A stretch of 64,000 nucleotides of DNA from Prochlorococcus marinus str. MIT 9215 (lineage in GTDB: Bacteria > Cyanobacteriota > Cyanobacteriia > PCC-6307 > Cyanobiaceae): contig NC_009840.1 in the NCBI RefSeq assembly GCF_000018065.1, positions 1,302,001 through 1,366,000 of the forward strand, read 5' to 3'. Positions 25,831 to 34,487 of the stretch are shown here, in pieces. The notes under the pieces are model-generated. The model was not told the DNA's origin, ran no database searches, and was given only the letters and a program-made list of their open reading frames with translations. The position numbers and the translations under genes are program-made. Position 1 is the stretch's first letter. The number at the start of each line of letters is the position of its first letter.

Positions 25831-27063
25831 TTAGCAATGCAAATCGCCTTTTATAAATACTTTTCTTTTTAAATTACTAGAAAACACATCTGCCCATCTT
25901 TGAGCATCAAGAATAACAAAATCAGCAGGACAACCCTTTTTGATTAAACCATCCCATTTTAAATTTAATAATCTGCTTGGAGCTAAAAAAATCGAAGATA
26001 GAGTCATTCTCTCCCACGGATTTAGTTGAAGCATTGGCATTGCGCAAGACATCATATAGAAGGGATCAAAATTACCAAATGGGTACCAAGGATCTTGAAC
26101 ATTATCACTACCTATTGAGACATCCACCAATGATTTCTGTAATTCTTTGACAGGTGCAACTGGTCTTTTAAAAGATGTAATTTTACTTTTGTGATTAAGT
26201 AACCAAAAATTTGTTAGAGGTAGAGCAACAACTTTAATGTTTTTGTCAGCTATCTTTTTCCCTAGATCTAATATCTCTTTTTCTTTGAGAAAGAAAATGC
26301 TACTCAAATGACTACATGTAATTGGAACTCGAATCTTTAATTTATCTATAACTTCCAAAAGAACTTTTAATCCTGCACCAGGTTCCCTAGTTGATTCATC
26401 TATATGTAAATCAATCTCTAATTTATATTTATCCGCAAGCAAAAGCATTTTAGAGAGTACTTTAATTGTCTCTTTTTTATTAAAAGGAGGAACTACAACA
26501 CCCCCAAGAATACCTTTATTTATAGCAAAGTTTTTTGCTAGCTTTATACCATTCTCAGTTTGCCAGAATTCTAAAGGCGAGAGAGCAACAAACTGAAGTT
26601 GCAACTTAGAAGAATATTTTTTTTGTAACTTGAAGAGTTCTGCCCAAACATCATTTCCTTGATCTTGATAGGTATCAATATGACTTCTAATAGCTCTATA
26701 TCCATTTTTAATAGCTAAATTTAACGACTTCTCTGCTCTTTCAAGTACTTTTTCAGTAGTTCTGGTCTTATGTTCTTGCAGATTAGCTGTTAATGCTCCG
26801 GCATAATTTGATCTTAAATTTGGATATTCATCCCAAGTAAAAGATTTGTCAATATGAGAATGAGCTTCAGTAAATCTCGGAAATAGAATATTGTTCGGTT
26901 TTTTATTTTTTAATTTTAAAGGCTTTAATTCTGAAACAAATCCATTTTCCCAAGATATCGAAACTGAACATAAATCCTCAAAATCAATATTGAGGTTATC
27001 ACTATTTTCAATTGAACAGAGGCATCTAGGAATGAGAGCCTCGACCTTACCGGAGTTACTCAA
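25831..27063 (-). CDS. cytosine-deaminase-like amidohydrolase
   Basis: This metal-dependent amidohydrolase has motifs in CodA order: FTEAHSHIDKSFTWDEY (metal-binding His pair), LEIDLHIDESTREPG, ITCSHLSSIF, and SIGSDNVQDPWYPFGNFDP with the metal-ligand Asp. The C-terminal KKGCPADFVILDAQRW is the usual return to the small beta domain. The SDNVQDPWYPFG motif closely follows the CodA pattern DDVFDPWYPLG, so deamination or hydrolysis of a cytosine- or triazine-like heterocycle is likely; the exact substrate is open. The start is probably TTG at 27063 (MSNSGKVEAL). At 410 residues it is normal in size. It probably shares a transcript with the FAD oxidase downstream. Confidence 0.82.
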   Translation of the reverse strand: MSNSGKVEALIPRCLCSIENSDNLNIDFEDLCSVSISWENGFVSELKPLKLKNKKPNNILFPRFTEAHSHIDKSFTWDEYPNLRSNYAGALTANLQEHKTRTTEKVLERAEKSLNLAIKNGYRAIRSHIDTYQDQGNDVWAELFKLQKKYSSKLQLQFVALSPLEFWQTENGIKLAKNFAINKGILGGVVVPPFNKKETIKVLSKMLLLADKYKLEIDLHIDESTREPGAGLKVLLEVIDKLKIRVPITCSHLSSIFFLKEKEILDLGKKIADKNIKVVALPLTNFWLLNHKSKITSFKRPVAPVKELQKSLVDVSIGSDNVQDPWYPFGNFDPFYMMSCAMPMLQLNPWERMTLSSIFLAPSRLLNLKWDGLIKKGCPADFVILDAQRWADVFSSNLKRKVFIKGDLHC

Positions 27064-27193
27064 GATTTTTTATTTTGTAAATTTATTTTAAAACATTAAA
27101 AACTTTATTTAATTAAGAAAATAATTCAAATTTTTCTAAAAGATAAAATGACTATGAAATATTGCCCTTGAGTTGTTAAATTTATAAATGTGA

Positions 27194-27267
27194 GGCGGGC
27201 GTCGCCAAGTGGTTAAGGCAGCGGCTTGTGGCGCCGCTATTCGGGGGTTCGAATCCCCTCGCTCGCC
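27194..27267 (+). tRNA. tRNA-His (anticodon GTG)
   Basis: The acceptor arms GCGGGCG (27195-27201) and CGCTCGC pair with one G-T, and the extra G at position -1 (27194) faces C73 (27267), the hallmark of tRNA-His. The anticodon stem GCGGC/GCCGC encloses TTGTGGC with anticodon GTG, and the T-loop is TTCGAAT. It lies between the divergent amidohydrolase and miaB. Confidence 0.97.
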
Positions 27268-27337
27268 CTCAAAAAATTGCACCTTGATTACATAACTTGT
27301 AATTTTGAATTAAAGAATCACTAAATTTCTTCGAAAA

Positions 27338-28732
27338 GTGCTCACAAAAACAATAAAAGATCAAAATAAATTCCAAAAAGATTCAACTATTGGCAGTTAT
27401 TGGATAACAACATTTGGATGTCAAATGAATAAAGCTGATTCTGAGAGAATGGCTGGAACTTTGGAGAAAATGGGATATACGAGAGCTGATGATGAACTCA
27501 AAGCAGACTTGGTTTTATATAACACATGCACAATAAGAGATAATGCAGAACAGAAAGTCTATAGTTTTTTAGGAAGACAGGCAAAAAGGAAGCATAAAAT
27601 ACCTAGCTTAAAGCTTGTTGTCGCAGGATGCCTTGCTCAACAGGAAGGTGAGTCCTTACTAAGAAGAGTTCCTGAACTTGATTTAGTAATGGGGCCGCAA
27701 CATGTAAATAATCTTGAAAATCTCTTGGGTAAAGTGGATTTAGGGAATCAAGTCGCCGCGACAGAGGAAACCTTCATATCTGAGGATATTACAAATGCGA
27801 GAAGGGAGAGCTCAATTTGTGGATGGGTTAATATTATTTATGGATGTAATGAAAGATGCTCTTATTGCGTAGTTCCCTCTGTTAGAGGAAAAGAGCAGTC
27901 AAGATACCCTGATGCAATAAAAAGTGAGATACAAAAATTAGCAAATGATAATTTTAAGGAAATCACTCTTTTGGGTCAAAATATTGATGCTTATGGAAGA
28001 GACCTCCCTGGTACTACAAAAGAGGGTAGAAAAGAGAATACCTTAACTGATCTCCTTTACTATATTCATGATGTAGAAGGAATTCGTAGAATACGTTTTG
28101 CCACCAGTCATCCAAGATATTTTTCTAGAAGATTGATACAAGCTTGTTATGAATTAGATAAAGTATGTGAGCATTTTCATATTCCATTTCAAAGTGGAAA
28201 TAATGAAATTCTTAAGTTAATGGCCAGAGGATACACTATTGATAAATACAAAAGAATCATTGAAAATATTAGATCATTGATGCCAAATGCCTCTATTACT
28301 GCAGATGCAATAGTTGCTTTTCCTGGAGAATCCGAGGAACAATATCGAGATACATTGAAATTAATATCTGATATTGGCTTTGATCAAGTTATGACAGCTG
28401 CCTATTCTCCAAGACCAAATACTCCTGCAGCTTTATGGCATAATCAAATTTCTGAGGAAGTTAAAAAAGAAAGATTAAAAGAAATAAATGAATTAGTAGA
28501 AACTACTTCTAAGCAAAGAAATGAAAGATACCTAGATAGTATAGAAAGTGTTCTAATTGAGGGATTTAATCCCAAAAATTCCTCGCAAATCATGGGTAGA
28601 ACGAGGACGAATAGATTAACCTTCGTAGAGATTCCCAAAAACATTAAATTTAATTTTTCATTAGGAGATGAGATAGATGTCAAAATAAATGAAGCGAGAC
28701 CTTTTTCTTTAACAGGTATACTTTGCTTATAA
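27338..28732 (+). CDS. miaB: tRNA-2-methylthio-N6-dimethylallyladenosine synthase MiaB
   Basis: MiaB is a radical-SAM enzyme that adds a methylthio group to i6A37 of tRNA. The N-terminal UPF0004 domain has three cluster cysteines ([29 protein letters not shown]). The radical-SAM triad is in [20 protein letters not shown], and a TRAM domain closes the C terminus ([19 protein letters not shown]). The length, 464 residues, is normal. The start is GTG at 27338 (protein [12 protein letters not shown]). It is followed after 9 bp by ddl, so it may lead the ddl-ftsQ group. The product is cytoplasmic. Confidence 0.96.
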   Translation: MLTKTIKDQNKFQKDSTIGSYWITTFGCQMNKADSERMAGTLEKMGYTRADDELKADLVLYNTCTIRDNAEQKVYSFLGRQAKRKHKIPSLKLVVAGCLAQQEGESLLRRVPELDLVMGPQHVNNLENLLGKVDLGNQVAATEETFISEDITNARRESSICGWVNIIYGCNERCSYCVVPSVRGKEQSRYPDAIKSEIQKLANDNFKEITLLGQNIDAYGRDLPGTTKEGRKENTLTDLLYYIHDVEGIRRIRFATSHPRYFSRRLIQACYELDKVCEHFHIPFQSGNNEILKLMARGYTIDKYKRIIENIRSLMPNASITADAIVAFPGESEEQYRDTLKLISDIGFDQVMTAAYSPRPNTPAALWHNQISEEVKKERLKEINELVETTSKQRNERYLDSIESVLIEGFNPKNSSQIMGRTRTNRLTFVEIPKNIKFNFSLGDEIDVKINEARPFSLTGILCL

Positions 28733-28741
28733 TTTTTCTAA

Positions 28742-29809
28742 ATGATTGGAGAAAAGAAAAAACGTATTGGATTAATATTTGGCGGTTATTCCAATGAACA
28801 TGAAGTATCGATATCCTCGGCAAAAACAGTTTTTCAAGCCTTTAATTCAGAAATTAACAAAAAACGCTTTAAGGTTAAATCCTTTTACATAGATAAATAT
28901 GGAGATTGGCTTGATAATGACCTCTCAGAAAAGATCCTAAATGATGAAATAAAAAGTAATAACATAAAAAAACAAGAGATTGTTAATCAACAAAAAATAA
29001 ACTTTTTAGACGGAATTGAGTTTCAAAATATTGATGTTTGGTTTCCTCTTCTGCATGGATTGAATGGTGAAGACGGATCGATTCATGGCTTACTTCAATA
29101 TACTAGGAAACCCATAGTCGGATGTGGAATTCTAGGCTCTGCTATAGGAATGGATAAAATAATGATGAAAACAATTTTCTCAAATCTCAAAATCCCACAA
29201 GTTAATTATTTAGCTTTTCAAAATGAAGATCTCGATGATAGGGAAGTTAAAAAAAAAGTAATTAATGAAATTTTAAAAAAATTAAATTTTCCTTTTTTTG
29301 TTAAACCATCCAACTCTGGATCATCTCTTGGCATCTCCAAAGTCATAAATGAATCAGAAATATTACAATCATTAGAAAAAGCTCAGAAAATAGATTCAAG
29401 AATCCTAGTAGAGGAAGGTTTAGAGGTAAGGGAGATTGAATGCGGAATAATTGGTAATTCAGAACTCCTAACCTCTGAAATAGGCGAAATAAAGTATGAA
29501 AGTGATTGGTATGATTACGATTCAAAATATTACTCAAATAATAAAATAATTATCCCAGCCGAAATAGATTCTAAAATCACAAAAGAAATTAAAAAAATTG
29601 CTATTCAAAGTTGTAGAGCATTAAATATTTTTGGTTTTGCAAGAGTAGATTTCTTTTTAGAAAAATCTTCAAATAAAATTTTGTTAAATGAAATAAATAC
29701 AATCCCTGGTTTTACAACAAATAGTATGTTTCCAATGCTTTGGAAAGCATCAGGTTTAAATATTGAACAACTTGTGGCTAAACTAGTAGATATATCTCTG
29801 GATTTGTAA
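28742..29809 (+). CDS. ddl: D-alanine--D-alanine ligase
   Basis: Ddl joins two D-alanines for the peptidoglycan stem peptide, using ATP. The ATP-grasp signatures are visible: GGYSNEHEVSISSAKTVF at the N terminus, FPLLHGLNGEDGSIHGLLQY, FVKPSNSGSSLGISKV and the metal-binding C-terminal LLNEINTIPGFTTNSMFP. The length, 355 residues, is normal. The start is the ATG at 28742. It heads the cell-wall and division group ddl - membrane protein - ftsQ - ftsZ, an arrangement related to the dcw cluster. Confidence 0.96.
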   Translation: MIGEKKKRIGLIFGGYSNEHEVSISSAKTVFQAFNSEINKKRFKVKSFYIDKYGDWLDNDLSEKILNDEIKSNNIKKQEIVNQQKINFLDGIEFQNIDVWFPLLHGLNGEDGSIHGLLQYTRKPIVGCGILGSAIGMDKIMMKTIFSNLKIPQVNYLAFQNEDLDDREVKKKVINEILKKLNFPFFVKPSNSGSSLGISKVINESEILQSLEKAQKIDSRILVEEGLEVREIECGIIGNSELLTSEIGEIKYESDWYDYDSKYYSNNKIIIPAEIDSKITKEIKKIAIQSCRALNIFGFARVDFFLEKSSNKILLNEINTIPGFTTNSMFPMLWKASGLNIEQLVAKLVDISLDL

Positions 29810-29819
29810 TTCCAATCAA

Positions 29820-30230
29820 ATGTTGCATGGACTTCTTTGGTTACCATTGCTTTTTATCTTTATATTATTAACTGCACTAGGTTGGTTAGAGAGAAGAAGG
29901 CAAAATCTTTTTAGGAGCTGGGCCAGTGGGTCTGAACTTTGTAAGTTAGATAGTTCAGGTGCAGCCTTCTTAAAAGATGGCGAATTAAAGTGGAGCGCAT
30001 TTGAAGCTGGTACATTTGAAGAAAAAGATAGTTTCACAATCAAGAAACTAGAATTAGTTGAATTGATGGCACTAACTTCAGGAGAAGCTCCCCTTACAAA
30101 TGAATCTCAAGGAAAGTGTAGGTTGAGATTAGTAGGCGATGGGAAAGAGATGGATGTGCCATTTTCAGATGCAGACCAGGCGAGAGAATGGATGGATCAA
30201 TTAATGGAAAAATCTCGATGTGATTTGTGA
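29820..30230 (+). CDS. conserved cyanobacterial membrane-anchored protein, 136 aa
   Basis: I recognise no named domain. An N-terminal hydrophobic segment (LLWLPLLFIFILLTALGWLE) anchors the protein and is followed by arginines, so the soluble part is probably cytoplasmic. That part, about residues 30-136, is acidic and looks like a small beta-rich fold with a helical C terminus (DADQAREWMDQLMEKSRC). It lies 10 bp after ddl and its stop codon overlaps the GTG start of ftsQ (GTGA), so translation of the two is probably coupled. That tight position suggests a part in septum or wall synthesis, but this is inference. Confidence 0.8.
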   Translation: MLHGLLWLPLLFIFILLTALGWLERRRQNLFRSWASGSELCKLDSSGAAFLKDGELKWSAFEAGTFEEKDSFTIKKLELVELMALTSGEAPLTNESQGKCRLRLVGDGKEMDVPFSDADQAREWMDQLMEKSRCDL

Positions 30231-30952
30231 AAAACGAGAAAAGAATTTACAATAGCAGCTTTTTATTACTACTTTTATTTTCAATTTCAACAAGTTTAAT
30301 AAGCATAAAAACACTTAAAAAGGTCTATCTTCGGGACATTAGAATTTCTGGAAGTGAATTATTCTCCCAGAATGATCTTGCAAAAAATTCATCTTTAGAA
30401 TTTCCAATCCGATTAATTTTAATTAATACCTTTTTTTTAGAAAAAGAGTTAAAGAAAAATTTGTCACTTAAGAATGTTTCGGTAAACAGAGAATTATTTC
30501 CTTTTGGTTTGAAAGTCAACATTAATACTAGACCTCCAATAGCTTATGGCGAGAAGATATTAAATGACGAAAAAATATTGGGCTTTATTGATAAAGATGG
30601 AGTTTTTATTGATAGAAAAAATTCAGACGAAAAAAATCTAAATAAACCCACAATACAAGTTTTTGGATGGAAAGATAAATTTAAAAAGATAATATCTGAA
30701 ATTTTTATTGCACAAGAGAATAATGAATTTGAGATAGTTAAAATAACTTTTTCCCCTAATGGATTTCTAACTGTAGAGGAAAAAGATTTAAAAACAATTT
30801 TCCTAGGATTTAATCCAAATTTAATCAACTATCAATTACAAATAATAAATAAGTTAAAAATTGAATTTAAGAAAAATAATTTTTCTGAAAAAATAGATAA
30901 TATTGATCTAACTGACCCGAACAAACCAAAAATAAAAGTGTTCAAACGCTAA
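30227..30952 (+). CDS. ftsQ: cell division protein FtsQ
   Basis: FtsQ is a bitopic divisome protein linking early and late division proteins. Here a short cytoplasmic end is followed by a membrane segment (SSFLLLLLFSISTSLISI, about 10-27), then a POTRA domain (VYLRDIRISGSELFSQNDLA, LKKNLSLKNVSVNRELFPFG) and the FtsQ beta domain (FIDKDGVFIDRKN). The length, 241 residues, is typical of cyanobacterial FtsQ. The start GTG overlaps the previous gene by 4 bp. The ftsZ gene follows after 179 bp. Sequence identity in this family is low, so the call depends on both domains and context. Confidence 0.88.
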   Translation: MKNEKRIYNSSFLLLLLFSISTSLISIKTLKKVYLRDIRISGSELFSQNDLAKNSSLEFPIRLILINTFFLEKELKKNLSLKNVSVNRELFPFGLKVNINTRPPIAYGEKILNDEKILGFIDKDGVFIDRKNSDEKNLNKPTIQVFGWKDKFKKIISEIFIAQENNEFEIVKITFSPNGFLTVEEKDLKTIFLGFNPNLINYQLQIINKLKIEFKKNNFSEKIDNIDLTDPNKPKIKVFKR

Positions 30953-31024
30953 TATTTAGAAATTAATTTTAAATAATTTTTTTTTATTATTGTAGTGTTG
31001 ATAGGGGTTAAGCTTCTAAAACAG

Positions 31025-31045
31025 AATATTTATCAAATAAATATT
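31025..31045. promoter_or_regulatory. perfect 9-bp inverted repeat upstream of ftsZ
   Basis: The arms AATATTTAT and ATAAATATT are exact reverse complements around CAA, 86 bp before the ftsZ start. It could be an operator or a weak mRNA hairpin. The all-AT arms make a chance origin possible in this AT-rich background. Confidence 0.35.
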
Positions 31046-31131
31046 TTAAGGATTTTCCTCAACAAACTACTACATATGAGCTGAGTAAGTTCATAATGCA
31101 CCCAATACTAGTATTAGTTTCCTATTAAGAG

Positions 31132-32241
31132 ATGAGCTTCGGTAACAATCCAAACTTTGATCAATCGAGAGAAATCCTTCCCAGCCAAAATGCCAAAATA
31201 GAAGTTATTGGTGTAGGCGGGGGTGGAAGTAACGCTGTTAACAGAATGATAAATAGTGATTTAGAAGGTGTGTCATTTCGAGTCCTAAATACCGATGCAC
31301 AAGCACTTCTACAGTCTTCTGCAGATCAAAGAGTGCAATTAGGTCAAAACCTTACTAGAGGTTTGGGTGCGGGAGGTAATCCAAGTATTGGGCAAAAAGC
31401 CGCCGAAGAATCAAAAGATGAGCTTCAACAAGCGTTAGAGGGATCTGATCTAGTCTTTATTGCCGCAGGAATGGGTGGTGGCACAGGTACAGGTGCAGCA
31501 CCCGTAGTTGCAGAAGTGGCTAAACAAAGTGGTGCTTTAACAGTAGGCATAGTAACCAAACCATTTTCTTTTGAAGGGAAAAGAAGAATGCGTCAAGCAG
31601 AAGAAGGAATCGCAAGACTAGCTGAGAATGTAGATACTCTTATCGTCATTCCAAATGATCGATTAAAAGACGTAATAGCAGGAGCACCTCTTCAAGAAGC
31701 ATTTAGGAATGCTGATGATGTTTTAAGGATGGGAGTCAAAGGAATTAGTGACATAATTACTTGCCCAGGATTAGTTAATGTTGATTTCGCAGATGTAAGA
31801 TCAGTCATGACAGAAGCGGGTACTGCCCTTCTTGGTATAGGTATTGGTTCAGGAAGATCAAGAGCATTAGAGGCAGCACAGGCAGCAATGAATAGTCCTT
31901 TATTAGAAGCAGCTAGAATTGATGGAGCTAAAGGTTGCGTTATAAATATTACCGGTGGTAAAGACATGACATTAGAAGATATGACCTCCGCCTCTGAAAT
32001 TATCTATGATGTTGTTGATCAAGAAGCAAATATAATAGTTGGTGCAGTGGTTGATGAGGCAATGGAAGGGGAGATACAAGTTACTGTTATTGCTACGGGA
32101 TTTGAAACAACTCAACCATTAAATCAACAAAGAATGAAAAACAGATTATCAAATCAACCTCTTTATAATTTATCCGATAATAAAGAATCAGGAGCTAGCA
32201 TTCCTGAATTTTTAAGATTAAGGCAAAATAAAAAGATATAG
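31132..32241 (+). CDS. ftsZ: cell division protein FtsZ
   Basis: FtsZ is the tubulin-like GTPase that forms the division ring. The GTP-binding signature [17 protein letters not shown] is intact, with the upstream [16 protein letters not shown] loop and the T7 loop [11 protein letters not shown]. The C-terminal tail ends [16 protein letters not shown], matching the conserved terminal peptide (IPxFLR) that binds division partners such as Ftn2/ZipN. At 369 residues it is normal in size. The start is the ATG at 31132 after a 179-bp leader. The 4.5S RNA gene on the opposite strand ends 20 bp beyond the stop codon, so ftsZ read-through would be antisense to that RNA. Confidence 0.98.
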   Translation: MSFGNNPNFDQSREILPSQNAKIEVIGVGGGGSNAVNRMINSDLEGVSFRVLNTDAQALLQSSADQRVQLGQNLTRGLGAGGNPSIGQKAAEESKDELQQALEGSDLVFIAAGMGGGTGTGAAPVVAEVAKQSGALTVGIVTKPFSFEGKRRMRQAEEGIARLAENVDTLIVIPNDRLKDVIAGAPLQEAFRNADDVLRMGVKGISDIITCPGLVNVDFADVRSVMTEAGTALLGIGIGSGRSRALEAAQAAMNSPLLEAARIDGAKGCVINITGGKDMTLEDMTSASEIIYDVVDQEANIIVGAVVDEAMEGEIQVTVIATGFETTQPLNQQRMKNRLSNQPLYNLSDNKESGASIPEFLRLRQNKKI

Positions 32242-32261
32242 GCAAAAAGGTAAAATAAAGT

Positions 32262-32355
32262 GACTCGGGAATCTCGCCTGCCTCAAGCATCCCTTGTGGC
32301 TGCTACCTTCCGGTCCTGACCAGGTTTAGGCGTTAAAACCGCGAAAGGCCGAGTC
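32262..32355 (-). ncRNA. ffs: signal recognition particle RNA, 4.5S (small bacterial type)
   Basis: Read on the minus strand, GACTCGG...CCGAGTC forms the closing stem of a long hairpin. The apical part holds the universally conserved SRP segments, CTGGTCAGGACCGGAAGGTAGCAGCCA, with the GGAA tetraloop and the asymmetric-loop AGCAG that bind the Ffh M domain (shown here in two runs: CTGGTCAGGACCGG and AAGGTAGCAGCCA). The length of about 94 nt fits the Alu-less bacterial form. It works with Ffh (4.2 kb). The exact ends are taken from the terminal stem. Confidence 0.95.
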
Positions 32356-32401
32356 AAGGATATAATAGCAATTCTTGATTAAAAAAGATACATAAATTCT
32401 T

Positions 32402-33175
32402 ATGTTACCTTCAGACCTCGTTAAGTATAAAAAAAATTCTCAAAAAATTATCGCACTAACTGCATGGGACTCTATATCAGGATCGATTGCAGAACAAGCT
32501 AATGTTGATCTTGTCTTGGTAGGAGATTCCTTAGCAATGGTATGTTTAGGATATAAATCTACATTGCCATTAACTTTAGGGAACATAATTTATCATACTA
32601 ATGCTGTCTCGAGAGGATTTAAAAAGAATATTGAAGAACAACCTTTGGTTATTGCAGATATGCCTTTTCTGACTTACCAATGCGGAGAAGATAAAGCAGT
32701 AGAGTATGCAGGTAAAATCATTCAGAGCACTTATGCAAAGGCTGTAAAGATAGAAGGCGCTGAACCGGAAATACAAAAAGTTATTTCTAGATTAATAAGA
32801 ATGGGAATCCCTGTAATGGGCCATATCGGTCTTACACCGCAAAGCTATCTTAATCTTGGATTAAAGAAACAAGGAGAAAGCTTAGAGAGCCAAGAAAAAA
32901 TCAAAAAAGAGGCTTCAATTCTTGAAAAATTAGGATGTTTTTCAATAGTTCTTGAACACATTCCTGATTTGCTTGCTAAAGAAATACAAAACACCTTAAC
33001 AATTCCCACAATAGGTATCGGTGCAGGTAACTATTGCGATGGGCAAGTAAGAGTTACTGCAGATTTGTTAGGTCTCAATGATGATCAACCACCATTTTGC
33101 CAACCGATTATTCAAGGTAAGGAATTATTTATGAAAAAATTAAAAGAATGGGTAGAATCTGAAAGACTTAATTAA
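32402..33175 (+). CDS. panB: 3-methyl-2-oxobutanoate hydroxymethyltransferase
   Basis: PanB makes ketopantoate, the first step toward pantothenate and CoA. The TIM-barrel motifs are ALTAWDSISGSIAEQANVDL, LVGDSLAMVCLGYKSTLPL with Mg-binding Asp, AVKIEGAEPEI, MGHIGLTPQS and IPTIGIGAGNYCDGQVRV. At 257 residues it is normal. The start is the ATG at 32402, 46 bp from the SRP RNA gene, which is divergent. The 3' end overlaps the convergent hemW gene by 8 bp. Confidence 0.96.
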   Translation: MLPSDLVKYKKNSQKIIALTAWDSISGSIAEQANVDLVLVGDSLAMVCLGYKSTLPLTLGNIIYHTNAVSRGFKKNIEEQPLVIADMPFLTYQCGEDKAVEYAGKIIQSTYAKAVKIEGAEPEIQKVISRLIRMGIPVMGHIGLTPQSYLNLGLKKQGESLESQEKIKKEASILEKLGCFSIVLEHIPDLLAKEIQNTLTIPTIGIGAGNYCDGQVRVTADLLGLNDDQPPFCQPIIQGKELFMKKLKEWVESERLN

Positions 33176-34391
33176 TATCATCCCACCATTTAAACATGGA
33201 AATAAGAATTTGATTGCTAAGTTCCATTCCTTTTGGATCGCTTAAAAAGAATCTATTTCCTTTTTTCACTAAAAGTCCACTTTCAAGAAATTTTTCCCAC
33301 TCTTCAATCAATTTACTAAAGTTGCTTTCAAATTTTTTGTTTTCCCAGTTTTGTTCTTTAAACACTTCTTTGATATCTACACCCTCTTTAAGTCTCAATC
33401 CCAGCATTATTTTTTCATCAAGTTCTTTGTAGACAAAATTCCTATTTATTAACGATGAATCTAAATTAACTTCGTATTGTTTAATTACCCATTCTTTATA
33501 TTCTTTACTAACTCTTGGTCTAGTTAACTTTTCTCCCCAGGGTGAACTAGTAGAACCTTGACCAAAACTCCACCAGCCTAAACCACTCCAATAAACTCTA
33601 TTATGTCTTGATTGATGTTGCGGAAGGCAATAGTTTGAGATTTCATATCTTGAGTATCCCGAGTTTTTTAAAATTAAATGAGTTGATTCACTATTTCTAA
33701 AAGCTTCTTCATCACTTGGAAGTTTTAATTTCCCCAAATTAACTAATTTTTTAAAAACAGTACCATTTTCAATATTTAAATCGTAAATAGATATATGAGG
33801 TGGTGAAAATGTGATTGCTTTTTTTAAGTCATCTTGCCATTCTTTATATCCACTAAGTGGCAAGTTTTGAATTAAATCTAAGCTCCAGCTTTTTATTAAT
33901 CCAGCATCATACTCTCTTTTCAACCATAAACAAGATTTCTCAGCATCTTCTCTCAAATGCCTCCTGCCCGACTTTTCAAGTATTTGATTGTTAAAACTTT
34001 GTACTCCAAGACTAAATCTATTTATCCCAGCATGTATGAATCCATAAAGATCATCTTGATTAAAGCTAGCTGGGTCAACCTCCATAGTAATTTCAGCACC
34101 ATAGTCAATTCCATAATTTTCTCTAAAAATATCAATTAATTCTTTGATTTGTTTAGGATCCAAAATTGATGGTGTGCCACCACCTAAATAAATCGTCGAA
34201 AGAGGTGATTTATGCTTAATTGACAATATTTCTTTGTATAAAAAGTTCAAATATTCTTTAACAGTTTTGCTTCCATAACCTTGTAACGTGTCAACTTTGT
34301 TTCCTAGTGGAATAACAGCAAAATCACAATAAAAACATCTCCTATGGCAAAAAGGGATGTGTATATAAGCGCTTCTTGGATACTTATTCAT
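33168..34391 (-). CDS. hemW: HemW-like radical-SAM protein (coproporphyrinogen dehydrogenase family)
   Basis: The radical-SAM cluster motif is AYIHIPFCHRRCFYCDFAVI (Cys-X3-Cys-X2-Cys), followed by TIYLGGGTPSILDPKQI and the HemN-type C-terminal domain. HemW proteins act as heme chaperones, whereas true HemN oxidises coproporphyrinogen III anaerobically. The lack of HemN's fourth-cysteine CxxxCxxCxC arrangement (here the residue after CYC... is DF) favours HemW. The 407-residue length is right for HemW. The start is the ATG at 34391. It is divergent from the PIN-TRAM gene across 96 bp. Older annotation often labels this family simply as coproporphyrinogen III oxidase. Confidence 0.88.
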   Translation of the reverse strand: MNKYPRSAYIHIPFCHRRCFYCDFAVIPLGNKVDTLQGYGSKTVKEYLNFLYKEILSIKHKSPLSTIYLGGGTPSILDPKQIKELIDIFRENYGIDYGAEITMEVDPASFNQDDLYGFIHAGINRFSLGVQSFNNQILEKSGRRHLREDAEKSCLWLKREYDAGLIKSWSLDLIQNLPLSGYKEWQDDLKKAITFSPPHISIYDLNIENGTVFKKLVNLGKLKLPSDEEAFRNSESTHLILKNSGYSRYEISNYCLPQHQSRHNRVYWSGLGWWSFGQGSTSSPWGEKLTRPRVSKEYKEWVIKQYEVNLDSSLINRNFVYKELDEKIMLGLRLKEGVDIKEVFKEQNWENKKFESNFSKLIEEWEKFLESGLLVKKGNRFFLSDPKGMELSNQILISMFKWWDDIN

Positions 34392-34487
34392 AATTTAAAT
34401 ACATTTTTAAGCTCCAAAAAGAGATTAAGGATCGAAAAAAATCAAATCCTTATTTACTCAATTAATAAATCCTAGTAGATTATAGAT

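Noticed and set aside
33168..34391. Naming the gene hemN, oxygen-independent coproporphyrinogen oxidase
   Set aside because: Its cysteine pattern and length fit the HemW group better, although older annotations use the hemN-like name.
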